From the NCBI GenBank assembly GCA_900543035.1, contig UQPV01000021.1:1-41534 (forward strand): a stretch of 41,534 bases of DNA, read 5' to 3'. This DNA is from an uncultured Solobacterium sp. GTDB taxonomy: Bacteria > Bacillota_I > Bacilli_A > Erysipelotrichales > Erysipelotrichaceae. A program made the translations under genes and the position numbers. The notes below the pieces were generated by a model. The model worked only from the letters and a program-made list of their open reading frames with translations, ran no database searches and was not told the origin of the DNA. Position 1 is the stretch's first letter. Each line of letters opens with the position of its first letter. Positions 14,177 through 22,942 of this stretch are shown here, piece after piece.

Positions 14177-15029
14177 GATGCTTCACCTCACTTGCGGCTG
14201 CTTCAGCCAGATCAGACAAGGAGAGCAGATCGCTCGAAAGATGAAACCCACGGGCATTCAGCGCCTCGCGCAGGCGGATGACCGCCGGCGGAGTGATGCG
14301 CAGCTCATCCAAGATGGCCGTATCCCGGAAGAACGCCCTGACCTCCTGGTCGCAGCAGATCGTTCCATTCCGCACCACGATGACATGATCGCAGTATTTC
14401 AGCACATGCTCCATATCATGTGTGACAAGCAGGACCGTCTTATGGAATTCCTGGTTCATGCGGACGAACAGCTCCATCATCTCTTTTGCACCCTGCGGAT
14501 CCAGTCCGGCCGTCGGCTCATCAAGCACGAGCACGCCAGGATCCATCGCCAGGATGCCGGCAATGGCGACGCGTCGTTTCTGTCCGCCGGACAATTCAAA
14601 CGGTGAGCGGCTGAGATATTCCTCACCCAAGCCGACCAGCGGAAGCACCTTTCTTACCGTCTTGCCGGCTTCTTCTTCATCGACGCCAAAGTTCTTCGGT
14701 CCGAATGCGATGTCTTTTTCGATCGTTTCTTCGAACAGCTGATATTCAGGGAACTGGAAGACCAGTCCCACATTTTTTCTGAGCTCCTTCAGGTTCTTTG
14801 GCTTCTGCGCGGCGCGGATCACCTTGCCACACACCTCCAGCTCTCCCTGCGTCGGCAGAAGAAGCGCGTTGAGATGCTGGACCAGCGTCGATTTTCCGCT
14901 TCCGGTCTCCCCGATGATGGCCGTGATCCGGCCTTCGGGAATGTTCAGGTCAATATCCTTCAGCGCTGCATAGGCAAAAGGCGTCCCCTCATTATAGGTA
15001 TGGCTCAGTTTTCGAAACGCAATCGGCAC
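14169..15029 (-). CDS. ecfA2: Energy-coupling factor transporter ATPase EcfA2
   Basis: The 286-residue ABC ATPase has Walker A GETGSGKST (about 40-48), Q-loop VFQFPEYQLFEE, signature LSGGQKRRVAIAG, Walker B VLVLDEPTAGLDP and switch H in VTHDMEHV. The VFQFPEYQLF form marks the EcfA2 paralogue. It starts with GTG at 15029, preceded by AAAGGTGGTGG, and overlaps ecfA1 by 25 bases. It pairs with EcfA1 to power vitamin and micronutrient uptake. Confidence 0.96.
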   Translation of the reverse strand: MPIAFRKLSHTYNEGTPFAYAALKDIDLNIPEGRITAIIGETGSGKSTLVQHLNALLLPTQGELEVCGKVIRAAQKPKNLKELRKNVGLVFQFPEYQLFEETIEKDIAFGPKNFGVDEEEAGKTVRKVLPLVGLGEEYLSRSPFELSGGQKRRVAIAGILAMDPGVLVLDEPTAGLDPQGAKEMMELFVRMNQEFHKTVLLVTHDMEHVLKYCDHVIVVRNGTICCDQEVRAFFRDTAILDELRITPPAVIRLREALNARGFHLSSDLLSLSDLAEAAASEVKHHE

Positions 15030-15832
15030 AGTTCATCCACCACCTTTTCCATCTGGATCTCCCGCTTCAGGACGATCCCCTGCTTTTTCATCTCATTGAC
15101 AAACTTCAGCGAGAACGGGATATCCAGCTGCATCTTGATCAGCTCTTCTTCGTTGTTCAGCACTTCTTCCGGTGTGCCGTCCATGACGACCTTTCCTGCC
15201 TTCATGACGATGACATGGTCGCTGCTGACCATCTCTTCGATATCATGGGTGATCGAGATGATCGTGATCCCGGTCTCTTCATGGATCCGCTTGACCAGCG
15301 CATTGATCTCTGCTTTGCCCTGCGGATCGAGCATGCTCGTCGATTCATCGAAGATGAGGATCTGCGGCCTCATCGCCAGCACGCCGGCGATGGCAACACG
15401 CTGTTTCTGTCCGCCGGACAGCTTGGTCGGCTCACTGTTCAGATATTTGCTCATGTTGACGCGGGCGGCAAACTCATCGATGATCGCCTGCATCTGATCA
15501 TGCGGCACCTGATGGTTCTCCAGCCCGAAGGCGATATCATCCGCCACCGTCGCGCCGATGAACTGATTGTCCGGATTCTGGAATACGATACCGATCTTAT
15601 CCCGGATATCGTACACGCTCTCTTCCTTCAGCACTGTGCCGTCTACACGGATGATGCCGCTCTGTGCCTCCATGAGTCCGATCATCAGTTTTGCGATCGT
15701 TGATTTTCCTGATCCGTTATGTCCCACGATGACCGTATAGCTGCCTTCCTCTATGGAAAAGCTGACATCGTCAAGCGCCTTGATCTGCTCATCGTAGGAA
15801 AAAGAAAGATGTTCTATCTCGATTTTCTTCAA
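15005..15832 (-). CDS. ecfA1: Energy-coupling factor transporter ATPase EcfA1
   Basis: 275 residues. Walker A is GHNGSGKST (37-45), the Q-loop VFQNPDNQFIG, the signature LSGGQKQRVAIAG, Walker B ILIFDESTSMLDP and the switch SITHDIEEM. The QNPDNQ form marks EcfA1. I take TTG at 15832 as the start because GAGGTGAT lies just upstream; a GTG three codons earlier overlaps that site and has no SD of its own. It is the first gene of the ecf-truA-phosphatase operon. Its promoter has a palindrome over the -35 box. Confidence 0.95.
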   Translation of the reverse strand: MKKIEIEHLSFSYDEQIKALDDVSFSIEEGSYTVIVGHNGSGKSTIAKLMIGLMEAQSGIIRVDGTVLKEESVYDIRDKIGIVFQNPDNQFIGATVADDIAFGLENHQVPHDQMQAIIDEFAARVNMSKYLNSEPTKLSGGQKQRVAIAGVLAMRPQILIFDESTSMLDPQGKAEINALVKRIHEETGITIISITHDIEEMVSSDHVIVMKAGKVVMDGTPEEVLNNEEELIKMQLDIPFSLKFVNEMKKQGIVLKREIQMEKVVDELCRLRFEN

Positions 15833-15861
15833 TGCGATCACCTCAATGATTTAACTGTTCC

Positions 15862-15890
15862 ATTATACACCACCGAGTTGTGTTACACAA
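15862..15890 (-). promoter_or_regulatory. Promoter of the ecf-truA operon with palindromic -35
   Basis: TTGTGT (15890-15885), a 17-base spacer and TATAAT (15867-15862). The perfect odd palindrome TTGTGTTACACAA (15878-15890) includes the -35 box and may be an operator. Confidence 0.7.
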
Positions 15891-15895
15891 ACAAT

Positions 15896-15923
15896 AAAAA
15901 CGACATCTGTATAGACAGATGTC
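15896..15923 (-). terminator. Intrinsic terminator after the RraB-like gene
   Basis: Perfect 9-bp stem GACATCTGT/ACAGATGTC with a four-base loop, followed on the minus strand by GTTTTTA. It separates the upstream gene from the ecf operon promoter. Confidence 0.88.
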
Positions 15924-15933
15924 AGTTTCATCA

Positions 15934-16509
15934 TCAGTATACCGGATCGCAGTGCCATCCTTCATATGTGCCGTGATTGTTCTTTGTCTCTTCGAACAGA
16001 TAAGTGACATGCTGCATCATCAGATCCTTGTCCATCGGGGCGATGTGCATGCATACGGCTGAGTTCTCATTTTCACCTTTGGTGACGACATATCCGCGTT
16101 TGACCACGCTTTCCTTGAAATGATTCATGTCCTCTTCATTGGTGAAGCTCATCTGATGCTCGATCGGCCGCTCCGCGGTGTGAACATCCTGAACCGCGCC
16201 CAGCGCCTTGATCGCTTCATCGATATGCGCGCTGATCTTTGCCTTTGTCTCTTCGTCCAATGCATATGGCGCGCTCTCCTGCGCTTTCTGTTCTTTGAAG
16301 GCAGGGATGTCGACGTCAACATCATCCATGTCTGCGGTGCTCTTCACATCGTCGATATGAAAATCGTTGAGCGTTTCCTCTTCTTCATCCGTGAGCAGTC
16401 CTTCGTCCAGCTTCATGATCTCTTTCTTGTTTTTCTGCATCTTGTAGACCGCAAATGCAACTGCGCCGCCTACGGCCGCGATTGCCGGAATCAGTCTTGA
16501 TAATTTCAT
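15934..16509 (-). CDS. Membrane-anchored protein with RraB-like C-terminal domain
   Basis: 191 residues. An N-terminal hydrophobic anchor (about residues 7-23, IPAIAAVGGAVAFAVY) is followed by Lys-rich sequence and a long acidic, probably disordered middle (30-110). The C-terminal 75 residues resemble the RraB/DUF695 type: HQMSFTNEEDMNHFKESVVKRG, then the end HGTYEGWHC. RraB of enterobacteria inhibits RNase E; the GxYDGW-type motif is typical. Firmicutes mostly lack RNase E and use RNase Y or J, so the partner here is unknown. The RraB assignment is by pattern and moderate. It has an extended -10 promoter and its own terminator. Confidence 0.55.
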   Translation of the reverse strand: MKLSRLIPAIAAVGGAVAFAVYKMQKNKKEIMKLDEGLLTDEEEETLNDFHIDDVKSTADMDDVDVDIPAFKEQKAQESAPYALDEETKAKISAHIDEAIKALGAVQDVHTAERPIEHQMSFTNEEDMNHFKESVVKRGYVVTKGENENSAVCMHIAPMDKDLMMQHVTYLFEETKNNHGTYEGWHCDPVY

Positions 16510-16536
16510 CTGCGATACCTCCTCATCGTTATCCTT

Positions 16537-16545
16537 ATTGTATCA
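16537..16545 (-). promoter_or_regulatory. Extended -10 promoter of the RraB-like gene
   Basis: TGATACAAT on the minus strand fits an extended -10 (TG-N-TACAAT). No good -35 is seen at 17 bases. Confidence 0.5.
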
Positions 16546-16571
16546 CACTTCACGGCAAATATTAGTGAGAT

Positions 16572-17150
16572 TTATCTTTTTTTGGAAACGGCTACACGGT
16601 CGCCTACATCATAGAATTCCGTTTCAAATGCCGCATTGTGTTCCAGATAGTCGATGTATCCTCTGATCTTGCGCACCAGATTCCGCGTTCCGCGGCTCTT
16701 GGGCACCGTCTTTCCTTCCACCATGCCGTGAAAGCCAAGATTGTCTGAAAGCACGATCCCGCCCTGCTTGAGCAGCGGGGTGTAGCGCTCAAAGAAGCGC
16801 GTGTATTGCGCCTTGGCCGCATCGATGAACAAAAAATCAAATTCTCCGTCGATCTCCGTTTCCAGCGCATCGCCCAGGATCAGCGTGATCCGTGAGGACA
16901 GACCAGCCTTCTCGACATTGCGGCAGGCTTCCTGCCACCGCTGTTCATCGCGCTCGATGCTCACCACATGAATGTCTTCATGCACCAGTGCCATGCGGAT
17001 CGCAGAATAGCCGATGGCCGTTCCGATCTCCAGGATGCGGCGGCAGCCATGTGTTTGGATGACATCCAGCATGAACGCGATTCCCTCTTTTTCCATGATC
17101 GGGACATCGTGGGCTCTGGCATAAGTCTCCATCTCGGTGATGATGTCCAT
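16572..17150 (-). CDS. O-methyltransferase, TrmR/YrrM-like
   Basis: The 192-residue class I SAM methyltransferase shows motif I ILEIGTAIGYSAIRMAL, motif II VVSIERDEQRW, DALETEIDGEFDFLFIDAAKAQYTRFFERY and VLSDNLGFHGMV. These match the caffeoyl-CoA OMT-like family and in particular TrmR, which methylates 5-hydroxyuridine at tRNA position 34. The ATG at 17150 follows GGAGG by five bases. A TTG at 17192 would add 14 residues but sits in the T run of the rplQ terminator, so it is unlikely. A perfect 12-bp palindrome lies 12 bases upstream of the start. Confidence 0.8.
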   Translation of the reverse strand: MDIITEMETYARAHDVPIMEKEGIAFMLDVIQTHGCRRILEIGTAIGYSAIRMALVHEDIHVVSIERDEQRWQEACRNVEKAGLSSRITLILGDALETEIDGEFDFLFIDAAKAQYTRFFERYTPLLKQGGIVLSDNLGFHGMVEGKTVPKSRGTRNLVRKIRGYIDYLEHNAAFETEFYDVGDRVAVSKKR

Positions 17151-17161
17151 GTTCTCCTCCA

Positions 17162-17173
17162 TTTCCCGGGAAA
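17162..17173. promoter_or_regulatory. Palindrome TTTCCCGGGAAA before the methyltransferase gene
   Basis: A perfect 12-bp palindrome just upstream of the ribosome binding site of the TrmR-like gene. The identical sequence occurs at 33824-33835 inside the promoter of the M18 aminopeptidase gene. It is a candidate binding site for a dimeric regulator. Confidence 0.45.
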
Positions 17174-17190
17174 ATTTCCCGTCATACAGC

Positions 17191-17217
17191 AAAAGGACAC
17201 CGTCTCTGACGATGCCC
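17191..17217 (-). terminator. Intrinsic terminator of the S10-spc-alpha transcript
   Basis: GGGCATCGTC-AGA-GACGGTGTCC (ten pairs, two G-U) followed by TTTT on the minus strand, ten bases after the rplQ stop. The stem is stable but the U run is short, so some read-through into the methyltransferase gene is likely. Confidence 0.8.
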
Positions 17218-17227
17218 TCTCATCTAT

Positions 17228-17593
17228 TTATTTTACAAATTCAACGATTGCCATCGGAGCGGCATCTCCGCGGCGGATACGCGTCTTGATGACACGAGTA
17301 TATCCGCCCTTACGCTCTGCGTAAGACGGTCCGATCTCGCTGAACAGCTTCTGCAGCGCAGTCTGTCCGCTGTTTTCATCAACGACGACATTGCGGACAT
17401 ATGCAGCCGCCTGACGGCGTGCGTGCAGGTCTCCGCGCTTTGCCAGCGTAACGAGCTCGTCCATGATGGAACTCAGCTCTTTGGCTTTCATTTCGGTTGT
17501 TTCGATCTGGCCTGCCTCGATCAGGGAAGTGACCATGTTACGGAACATGGCCTTGCGGTGATCAGCAGTACGTCCTAATTTACGATTCCACAT
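17228..17593 (-). CDS. rplQ: 50S ribosomal protein L17
   Basis: 121 residues with the L17 opening [25 protein letters not shown] and the C-terminal [22 protein letters not shown]17 sits near the exit of the peptide tunnel in the large subunit. It is the last gene of the alpha cluster, 24 bases after rpoA, and is followed by a terminator. Confidence 0.98.
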   Translation of the reverse strand: MWNRKLGRTADHRKAMFRNMVTSLIEAGQIETTEMKAKELSSIMDELVTLAKRGDLHARRQAAAYVRNVVVDENSGQTALQKLFSEIGPSYAERKGGYTRVIKTRIRRGDAAPMAIVEFVK

Positions 17594-17617
17594 TGGTCAT
17601 TAAACCTCCTTCAGCAA

Positions 17618-18577
17618 TTACTCGTATGACTTAAAGCTAAGACCCAGCTCATAGATCTTATCTTTGACTTCTTTCAATGACTTCTTACCCAGGTTGCGCA
17701 CGCGCATCATTTCATCCTCGGTCTTCTGCGTCAGTTCTTCCACGGTCTGGATGCCTGCGCGCTTCAGACAGTTGTATGAGCGTACGGAAAGATCCAGGTC
17801 TTCGATCATCATGACAAGTCCTTTGTTCTGAACCTCACCCTGTGCTTCTTTCATCACGGAGTCCATCTCGCTGACCTGCTCATCGACCTTGGTCAGCAGC
17901 TGCAGGTGATCGATCAGGATCTTTGCAGCCCAAGCGACAGATTCCGCCGGCGTGATGGAGCCGTCAGTGGTGATCTCCAGCGTGACTTTGTCATATTTTG
18001 CGTTCTGACCGACACGGGTCGGCTCAGAAAGATAGGAAACCTGTTCTACCGGCGTGTAGATCGCATCGGTGTAGATGGTTCCCAGGGGCTGGTTCTGCGT
18101 CTGATACAGCTGTTTGTTCGTATCAGCGCTAACGTAACCGCGGCCAACGCGAGCCTGCAGTTCCATTTCAAGAACGCCGTCTTCTTCCAGCGTGCAGATG
18201 TAGTGATCCTTGCTGAGGATCTCCACGCCTTCCGGACAGATGATGTCAGAACCTCTTACTTCTCCCGGACCGCGCTTGGAGATGCGAAGCGTATAGACCT
18301 CGTCATCCGCGATCTTCAGGATCAGCTTCTTGATGTTCAGGATGATTGCCGTGACATCTTCCACTACGCCGGGAATGGCGGTAAACTCATGATACACACC
18401 GTCCATCTTGATGGCGAAAACGGCAGCTCCCGGTAATGAGGAGAGCAAAACACGTCTCAGTGCATTACCGATTGTCGTACCGAATCCGCGTTCCAGCGGT
18501 TCGAATACGAACTTACCGTAGTGTTCAGATTCTACGTATTCCTTCACTTCAAATTCAGCACGTTCGAATTTTTGCAT
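17618..18577 (-). CDS. rpoA: DNA-directed RNA polymerase alpha subunit
   Basis: 319 residues. The N-terminal dimerisation domain (about 1-230) has FVFEPLERGFGTTIGNALRRVLLSSLPG, the alpha-dimer core. A linker follows, then the C-terminal domain (about 250-315) with LDLSVRSYNCLKRAGIQTVEEL and RNLGKKSLKEVKDKI, which contacts UP elements and activators. The ATG at 18577 follows GAGGAGGTATTGT; an upstream start would add five residues ahead of the SD and is rejected. It lies between rpsK and rplQ, its normal place. Confidence 0.98.
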   Translation of the reverse strand: MQKFERAEFEVKEYVESEHYGKFVFEPLERGFGTTIGNALRRVLLSSLPGAAVFAIKMDGVYHEFTAIPGVVEDVTAIILNIKKLILKIADDEVYTLRISKRGPGEVRGSDIICPEGVEILSKDHYICTLEEDGVLEMELQARVGRGYVSADTNKQLYQTQNQPLGTIYTDAIYTPVEQVSYLSEPTRVGQNAKYDKVTLEITTDGSITPAESVAWAAKILIDHLQLLTKVDEQVSEMDSVMKEAQGEVQNKGLVMMIEDLDLSVRSYNCLKRAGIQTVEELTQKTEDEMMRVRNLGKKSLKEVKDKIYELGLSFKSYE

Positions 18578-18602
18578 ACAATACCTCCTCATTCAGGGTT
18601 CA

Positions 18603-18998
18603 TTAACCACGTGGTCGTTTTGGCGGGCGACAACCGTTATGTGGAATCGGCGTTACATCGTTGATCAATGTAATCTCCAGTCCAGCTACCTGCAGCGCAC
18701 GGACAGCAGCTTCACGGCCCGGACCAGGTCCCTTGACATTGACAGCGACCTGCTTCATGCCGTTTTCAATTGCAGCCTTTCCGGCAGCTTCACCGGCCAT
18801 CTGTGCGGCATACGGTGTAGATTTACGGGATCCCTTGAATCCCAGAGCGCCTGCGCTGGACCACGCAACAGCATTACCGCTCTCGTCAGTAATAGTAACG
18901 ATAGTGTTGTTGAATGTTGAATGAATATGAGCGCATCCGCGTGCAATATTCTTGCGGGCGCGACGTTTGCGTGCCCCGGCTTTCGTATTTTTTGCCAT
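18603..18998 (-). CDS. rpsK: 30S ribosomal protein S11
   Basis: 131 residues with [21 protein letters not shown], the [13 protein letters not shown] signature and the C-terminal [18 protein letters not shown]. It forms part of the platform near the mRNA exit. The N-terminus ([17 protein letters not shown]) is basic as usual. It lies 22 bases after rpsM. Confidence 0.98.
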   Translation of the reverse strand: MAKNTKAGARKRRARKNIARGCAHIHSTFNNTIVTITDESGNAVAWSSAGALGFKGSRKSTPYAAQMAGEAAGKAAIENGMKQVAVNVKGPGPGREAAVRALQVAGLEITLINDVTPIPHNGCRPPKRPRG

Positions 18999-19020
18999 GC
19001 TTACTTCCTCCTAAATCGTC

Positions 19021-19386
19021 CTATTTCTTCTTATTCGCAACCGTGCGGCTAGGTCCCTTGCGCGTACGGGCATTGGTCTTGGTGCGCTGTCCGCGTACCG
19101 GCAGACCCTTGCGGTGACGAATTCCGCGGTAGCATCCGATCTCCATCAGACGCTTGATGTTCAGAGCGACCTCACGGCGCAGATCACCCTCGGTCTTGAT
19201 CTGATCAACTTCCTGACGGATCGCATTGACCTGATCGTCGCTCAGGTCCTTGACGCGAATGTCTTCGCTGATTCCGGTCTTTGCCAGGATCTTCTCCGCA
19301 GTCGGACGGCCGATACCGTAAATATAAGTTAAGGATACCACAACACGCTTGTCGCGTGGAATATCTACTCCTGCAATACGAGCCAT
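19021..19386 (-). CDS. rpsM: 30S ribosomal protein S13
   Basis: 121 residues starting [26 protein letters not shown], with the signature [27 protein letters not shown] and a lysine-rich tail that touches the P-site tRNA. S13 forms inter-subunit bridges in the head of the small subunit. It lies 17 bases downstream of rpmJ, with a purine-rich SD before its ATG. Confidence 0.98.
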   Translation of the reverse strand: MARIAGVDIPRDKRVVVSLTYIYGIGRPTAEKILAKTGISEDIRVKDLSDDQVNAIRQEVDQIKTEGDLRREVALNIKRLMEIGCYRGIRHRKGLPVRGQRTKTNARTRKGPSRTVANKKK

Positions 19387-19403
19387 ACTAATTTATACCT
19401 CCG

Positions 19404-19520
19404 TTAGTTTCCCTGTCTCTGTTTATGTTTCGGATTTTCACAAATAACCATGACGCGGCCCTTGCGCTTGATGACGCGGCACTTGTCGCAGATTGGTTTG
19501 ACAGATGGTCTTACTTTCAT
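19404..19520 (-). CDS. rpmJ: 50S ribosomal protein L36 (zinc-binding type)
   Basis: A 38-residue gene starting [20 protein letters not shown]. Zinc ligands are C11, C14, C27 and H32. It ends QRQGN with TAA at 19404-19406 and follows infA by 25 bases with an AAGGAGGAAG site before the ATG. No C-minus paralogue is present in the window. Confidence 0.97.
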   Translation of the reverse strand: MKVRPSVKPICDKCRVIKRKGRVMVICENPKHKQRQGN

Positions 19521-19545
19521 GTGTCTTCCTCCTTGTCTTCACGAC

Positions 19546-19764
19546 TTACTTGTGTCGGAATGTAATGCGCCCACGTGTTAAATCATAAGGTGAAATCTCA
19601 ACGGTGACACGATCACCTGGTAAAATGCGGATGTAGTGCATGCGGATTTTACCAGAAACGTGAGCCAGAATCTCATGTCCGTTGGCCAGTTTCACTTTGA
19701 ACATTGCGTTTGGCAGAGTGTCGATGACTTCTCCGTCAATTTCAATCACATCTTGCTTACCCAT
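19546..19764 (-). CDS. infA: Translation initiation factor IF-1
   Basis: 72 residues of S1/OB fold: [39 protein letters not shown], and [25 protein letters not shown]-1 blocks the A site during initiation. The start overlaps the end of map by eight bases, giving coupled translation in the secY-adk-map-infA segment. Confidence 0.98.
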   Translation of the reverse strand: MGKQDVIEIDGEVIDTLPNAMFKVKLANGHEILAHVSGKIRMHYIRILPGDRVTVEISPYDLTRGRITFRHK

Positions 19765-20530
19765 TTTCTGGATGTTCCTCCTTTTTCAGTGTAGTGAGTA
19801 TCTCATACCCATCGTTCGCAATTGCGACGGTATGCTCAAAATGGGCCGTACGGCTGCCGTCTCTCGTGACGACGCCCCAGCCATCTTTCAGCGTACGCGT
19901 CTGCGGTCGTCCTGCAATCACCATAGGTTCGACTGCAATCGTCATCCCCGGCTTCAATAAGACGCCGTGTCCTGCAGGGCCGAAATTCGGAACAGCCGGA
20001 TCCTCGTGTACCTCGCGTCCGACTCCATGTCCTGTATAATCCCGCGGAATCGAGCAGCCGTGTGCGAACACGTATTCGCCGATCGCATGGGATATATCAG
20101 TTAAACGATTCCCTGCGCGGGCATACTTTAAACCTTCGAAAAGCGCTTGTTCGCTGACCTGCAGCAGCCTGCGGTCTGCTTCGCTGATCTCTCCGACGGC
20201 ATATGTCCATGCGGAATCGCCATGATACCCTTCAAAACAGGCACCAATGTCCACTGAAACAATGTCCCCTTCTTTCAGCACCGTATCATCGGGGATACCG
20301 TGCACCAGAAGGTCATTTATCGAAATGCATGCAGCAGCGGGAAACCCGTACAGCCCCTTGAAGGACGGTGTGGCTCCCGCTTCAGTGATCACCCGCTCAC
20401 AGATGGCATTCAGCTCTCGGCTGGTCATGCCAGCTCTGATCGTGGTGCGGACAGCATCGTGAGCCAATGCCACGATGCGTCCTGCTTCACGCATTTTCGC
20501 TAATTCTTCAGGTGTTTTGATATGAATCAT
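19757..20530 (-). CDS. map: Type I methionine aminopeptidase
   Basis: 257 residues. It removes the initiator methionine from nascent proteins. Metal and substrate residues are visible: His in [10 protein letters not shown], the two Asp in [17 protein letters not shown], His in [11 protein letters not shown], Glu in AVEPMV and Glu in HFEHTVAI. It lacks the N-terminal SH3-like extension, so it is the short type Ia form. The ATG overlaps the adk stop by four bases. Confidence 0.97.
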   Translation of the reverse strand: MIHIKTPEELAKMREAGRIVALAHDAVRTTIRAGMTSRELNAICERVITEAGATPSFKGLYGFPAAACISINDLLVHGIPDDTVLKEGDIVSVDIGACFEGYHGDSAWTYAVGEISEADRRLLQVSEQALFEGLKYARAGNRLTDISHAIGEYVFAHGCSIPRDYTGHGVGREVHEDPAVPNFGPAGHGVLLKPGMTIAVEPMVIAGRPQTRTLKDGWGVVTRDGSRTAHFEHTVAIANDGYEILTTLKKEEHPENG

Positions 20531-21180
20531 TCCGCTGACTCCAAAGCAGCCTGAACATCTTGCCAGACCTTTTCGATCGGCTGATCCGCGTTGATATGCT
20601 TCACGAGGCCTTTCTTCTCATAAAAGTCCAGCACCGGTTCGGTCTGTCTGCTGTATTCATCCAGACGAACCTTTAAGCTTTCCTCTGTGTCATCCTTGCG
20701 CTGGTAGAGCTCACCGCCGCAGTTGTCACAGACACCCTCCTGTTTCGGGGGCTTGGTCACCATGTGATAGATCTCGCCGCAGTTTCTGCACAGCCGTCTT
20801 CCGGTAATGCGCCCGCTGAGCACGGAGAAATCCAGCTCCATGGCGATGACCGTATCGATCGCCAGGTCGCTTCCCTCGCTGAGGGCATCGAATGCCTTGG
20901 CCTGATCGATCGTGCGCGGATATCCATCAAGCAGGAATCCGTTCTTTTTGTCCTCGAGGTTCTCGAGGTAGCTCTTCACCATCTGATTGGTCACTTCATC
21001 CGGTACGAGCAGTCCTTTGTCCATATAGCTCTTGGCCATCATCCCCAGCTCTGTCTGATTCCCGATCTCGCTGCGGAAGATGTCTCCGGTAGAGATATGG
21101 CACACGTTGTACTTTTCCACGATTTTGGCTGACATGGTGCCTTTTCCGGCACCAGGTCCGCCCATGATCAAAATGTTCAA
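20527..21180 (-). CDS. adk: Adenylate kinase (zinc-lid type)
   Basis: 217 residues. It converts ATP plus AMP to two ADP. The P-loop is GGPGAGKGT (7-15), the AMP-binding part is HISTGDIFR, and DGYPRT follows. The LID carries a four-cysteine zinc site in LCRNCGEIYH and VCDNCGGELY. I chose TTG at 21180, giving MNILIMGGPG, because AAGAAGGTG lies at the right distance and family members start here; a TTG at 21201 lies in the secY stop region and would place the SD inside the gene. It follows secY by 13 bases. Confidence 0.95.
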   Translation of the reverse strand: MNILIMGGPGAGKGTMSAKIVEKYNVCHISTGDIFRSEIGNQTELGMMAKSYMDKGLLVPDEVTNQMVKSYLENLEDKKNGFLLDGYPRTIDQAKAFDALSEGSDLAIDTVIAMELDFSVLSGRITGRRLCRNCGEIYHMVTKPPKQEGVCDNCGGELYQRKDDTEESLKVRLDEYSRQTEPVLDFYEKKGLVKHINADQPIEKVWQDVQAALESAE

Positions 21181-21193
21181 TTCACTCACCTTC

Positions 21194-22486
21194 TTACTCA
21201 AAGAAGCGCTTGTAAGATTTCTGCGTCAGCTGTCCCTCGAGCTGCTTTACCGTCTCCAGCGCAACACCAACGACGATGATGATTCCGGTTCCGCCGATAC
21301 CCATGGAGCTCGGCAGATCCGTAAACAGCGGAATGGCATGCGGCAGCACCGCGATGAATGCCAGACCGATGGCGCCGAGCACGGTGATGCGGCACAGCAC
21401 CTTGTTGATATATTCCTTCGTCTCGTTGCCCGGGCGGATGCCAGGGATATACGTGCCGGATTTTCCCAGATTCTCTGCAATTTTAGCAGGATCGATCTGC
21501 ATTTTTGTGTAGAAGAATGTAAACAGGATGATCAGCACGACATAAACGCAGAGGCTCCAGCCATTCTGCATGCCCAGGATATAATTCATGCCATTGATGA
21601 AATCATTGGCCGGAAAGAAGCTGGCAATCTGGATCGGAGCCATCATCAGCGCGTTGGCGAAGATGACCGGAATGACGCTGGCTGAATTTATCTTCAGCGG
21701 CAGGTAAGTCATATCCTTATGGCGAGTCTGAACTGTGCTTGATGTATACTGGATCGGGATCTTGCGTTCCGCCAGGTTCATGAATACGACAAACACGATG
21801 ATCAGCAGATAGCAGAAAAGGTAAAGTGCGAAGCTCAGCAGTCCGCTGAACAGCGCGCCTCCGGTGCCGGTTCCGATCATCGTCGTCCACATGGAACTGA
21901 TCTGTCCCGGCAGACGGCCGACGATACCGGCAAAGATGATGATAGAAACACCGTTTCCGATTCCCTTCAGCGAGATGCGGTCACCAAGCCAAAGCAGGAA
22001 CATGCTTCCGGCGGTGAAGATCGTCGCGATATAGAGGATCTTCGATACGGATGCACCATCAACGATCAGTGATTCATACTGCGTGGAGAAGCCCCACACC
22101 ATGAAATACGCCTGGACGAAGCTGAGGATGACTGCCAGATATCTGGTATATCGGTCCATCTTCTTTCGTCCGCTCGCTCCGCCTTCCCTCAGCTCGTTCA
22201 GCGCCGGAATGACATCCATGGACAGCAGCTGAATGATGATGGAAGCGGTGATGTACGGAGTTACGCCCAGTGCGAAGATAGAGAACTGCTCCAGTCCTCC
22301 ACCTCCTAATAAGTTTAACATAGCGAACAGTGAATTGTCACTCATTCCCCTGATTAATTCTGCAGTATCTACACCAGGAACGGTAATCGCCGCTCCAAAA
22401 CGGAAGACGAACAGCACCAGCAATGTATAAAGAATCCGTTTCCGGATGTCTTTATTTTTGAGCATTGCGGCAAATTTGGCGAACAT
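21194..22486 (-). CDS. secY: Preprotein translocase subunit SecY
   Basis: The 430-residue membrane protein has ten helices. It forms the protein-conducting channel with SecE and SecG. The plug and signatures FGAAITVPGVDTAEL, LGVTPYITASIIIQLL, SFVQAYFMVWG, NRKIP-type loop AERKIPIQYTSSTVQTR and GIRPGNETKEYI (C-terminal cytosolic loop 5) are visible. It starts one base after rplO with its SD inside that gene. Length and topology are normal. Confidence 0.98.
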   Translation of the reverse strand: MFAKFAAMLKNKDIRKRILYTLLVLFVFRFGAAITVPGVDTAELIRGMSDNSLFAMLNLLGGGGLEQFSIFALGVTPYITASIIIQLLSMDVIPALNELREGGASGRKKMDRYTRYLAVILSFVQAYFMVWGFSTQYESLIVDGASVSKILYIATIFTAGSMFLLWLGDRISLKGIGNGVSIIIFAGIVGRLPGQISSMWTTMIGTGTGGALFSGLLSFALYLFCYLLIIVFVVFMNLAERKIPIQYTSSTVQTRHKDMTYLPLKINSASVIPVIFANALMMAPIQIASFFPANDFINGMNYILGMQNGWSLCVYVVLIILFTFFYTKMQIDPAKIAENLGKSGTYIPGIRPGNETKEYINKVLCRITVLGAIGLAFIAVLPHAIPLFTDLPSSMGIGGTGIIIVVGVALETVKQLEGQLTQKSYKRFFE

Positions 22487-22487
22487 A

Positions 22488-22928
22488 CTAGATTACCTCT
22501 GCTTTTCCGCCCGCATTCTCGATCACTGCAACAGCACTCTTGGAGAATTTGTTGGCCTTAACAGTCAGCTGTTTTTCCAGTTCCCCCTGTCCAAGAATCT
22601 TGATGCCGTTTAATTCTTTCTTGACCAGACCGCATTCGATCAGCAGTTCCGGTGTTACTTCCGTTCCGTTTTCAAAGCGGTTCAGCGCCTCGACATTCAC
22701 AATGGCATATTCCTTGCGGGCAAAGTTTGTGAATCCGCGTTTTGGAAGACGTCTTGCCAACGGTGTCTGTCCACCCTCGAAACCAAGACGGGTTCCTCCG
22801 CCGGTTCTTGCTTTCTGGCCTTTCTGACCGCGGCCAGCTGTCTTACCATTTCCTGAACCCTGTCCACGGCCAACACGGTTGCGTGTCTTCCTTGAACCTT
22901 CAGTATATTTCAATTCATGTAATTTCAT
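22488..22928 (-). CDS. rplO: 50S ribosomal protein L15
   Basis: 146 residues from ATG 22928 (GGAGG seven bases upstream): [20 protein letters not shown], the Gly-rich [22 protein letters not shown] and the C-terminal domain up to GGKAEVI. L15 organises 23S rRNA. It follows rpsE after only 14 bases; in most Bacilli rpmD (L30) lies between them, and it is missing here. Confidence 0.98.
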   Translation of the reverse strand: MKLHELKYTEGSRKTRNRVGRGQGSGNGKTAGRGQKGQKARTGGGTRLGFEGGQTPLARRLPKRGFTNFARKEYAIVNVEALNRFENGTEVTPELLIECGLVKKELNGIKILGQGELEKQLTVKANKFSKSAVAVIENAGGKAEVI

Positions 22929-22942
22929 GTCCAATCCTCCTG

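Noticed and set aside
17151..17192. Upstream TTG start for the methyltransferase
   Set aside because: The TTG lies in the U tract of the rplQ terminator and has no SD; the ATG at 17150 has GGAGG.
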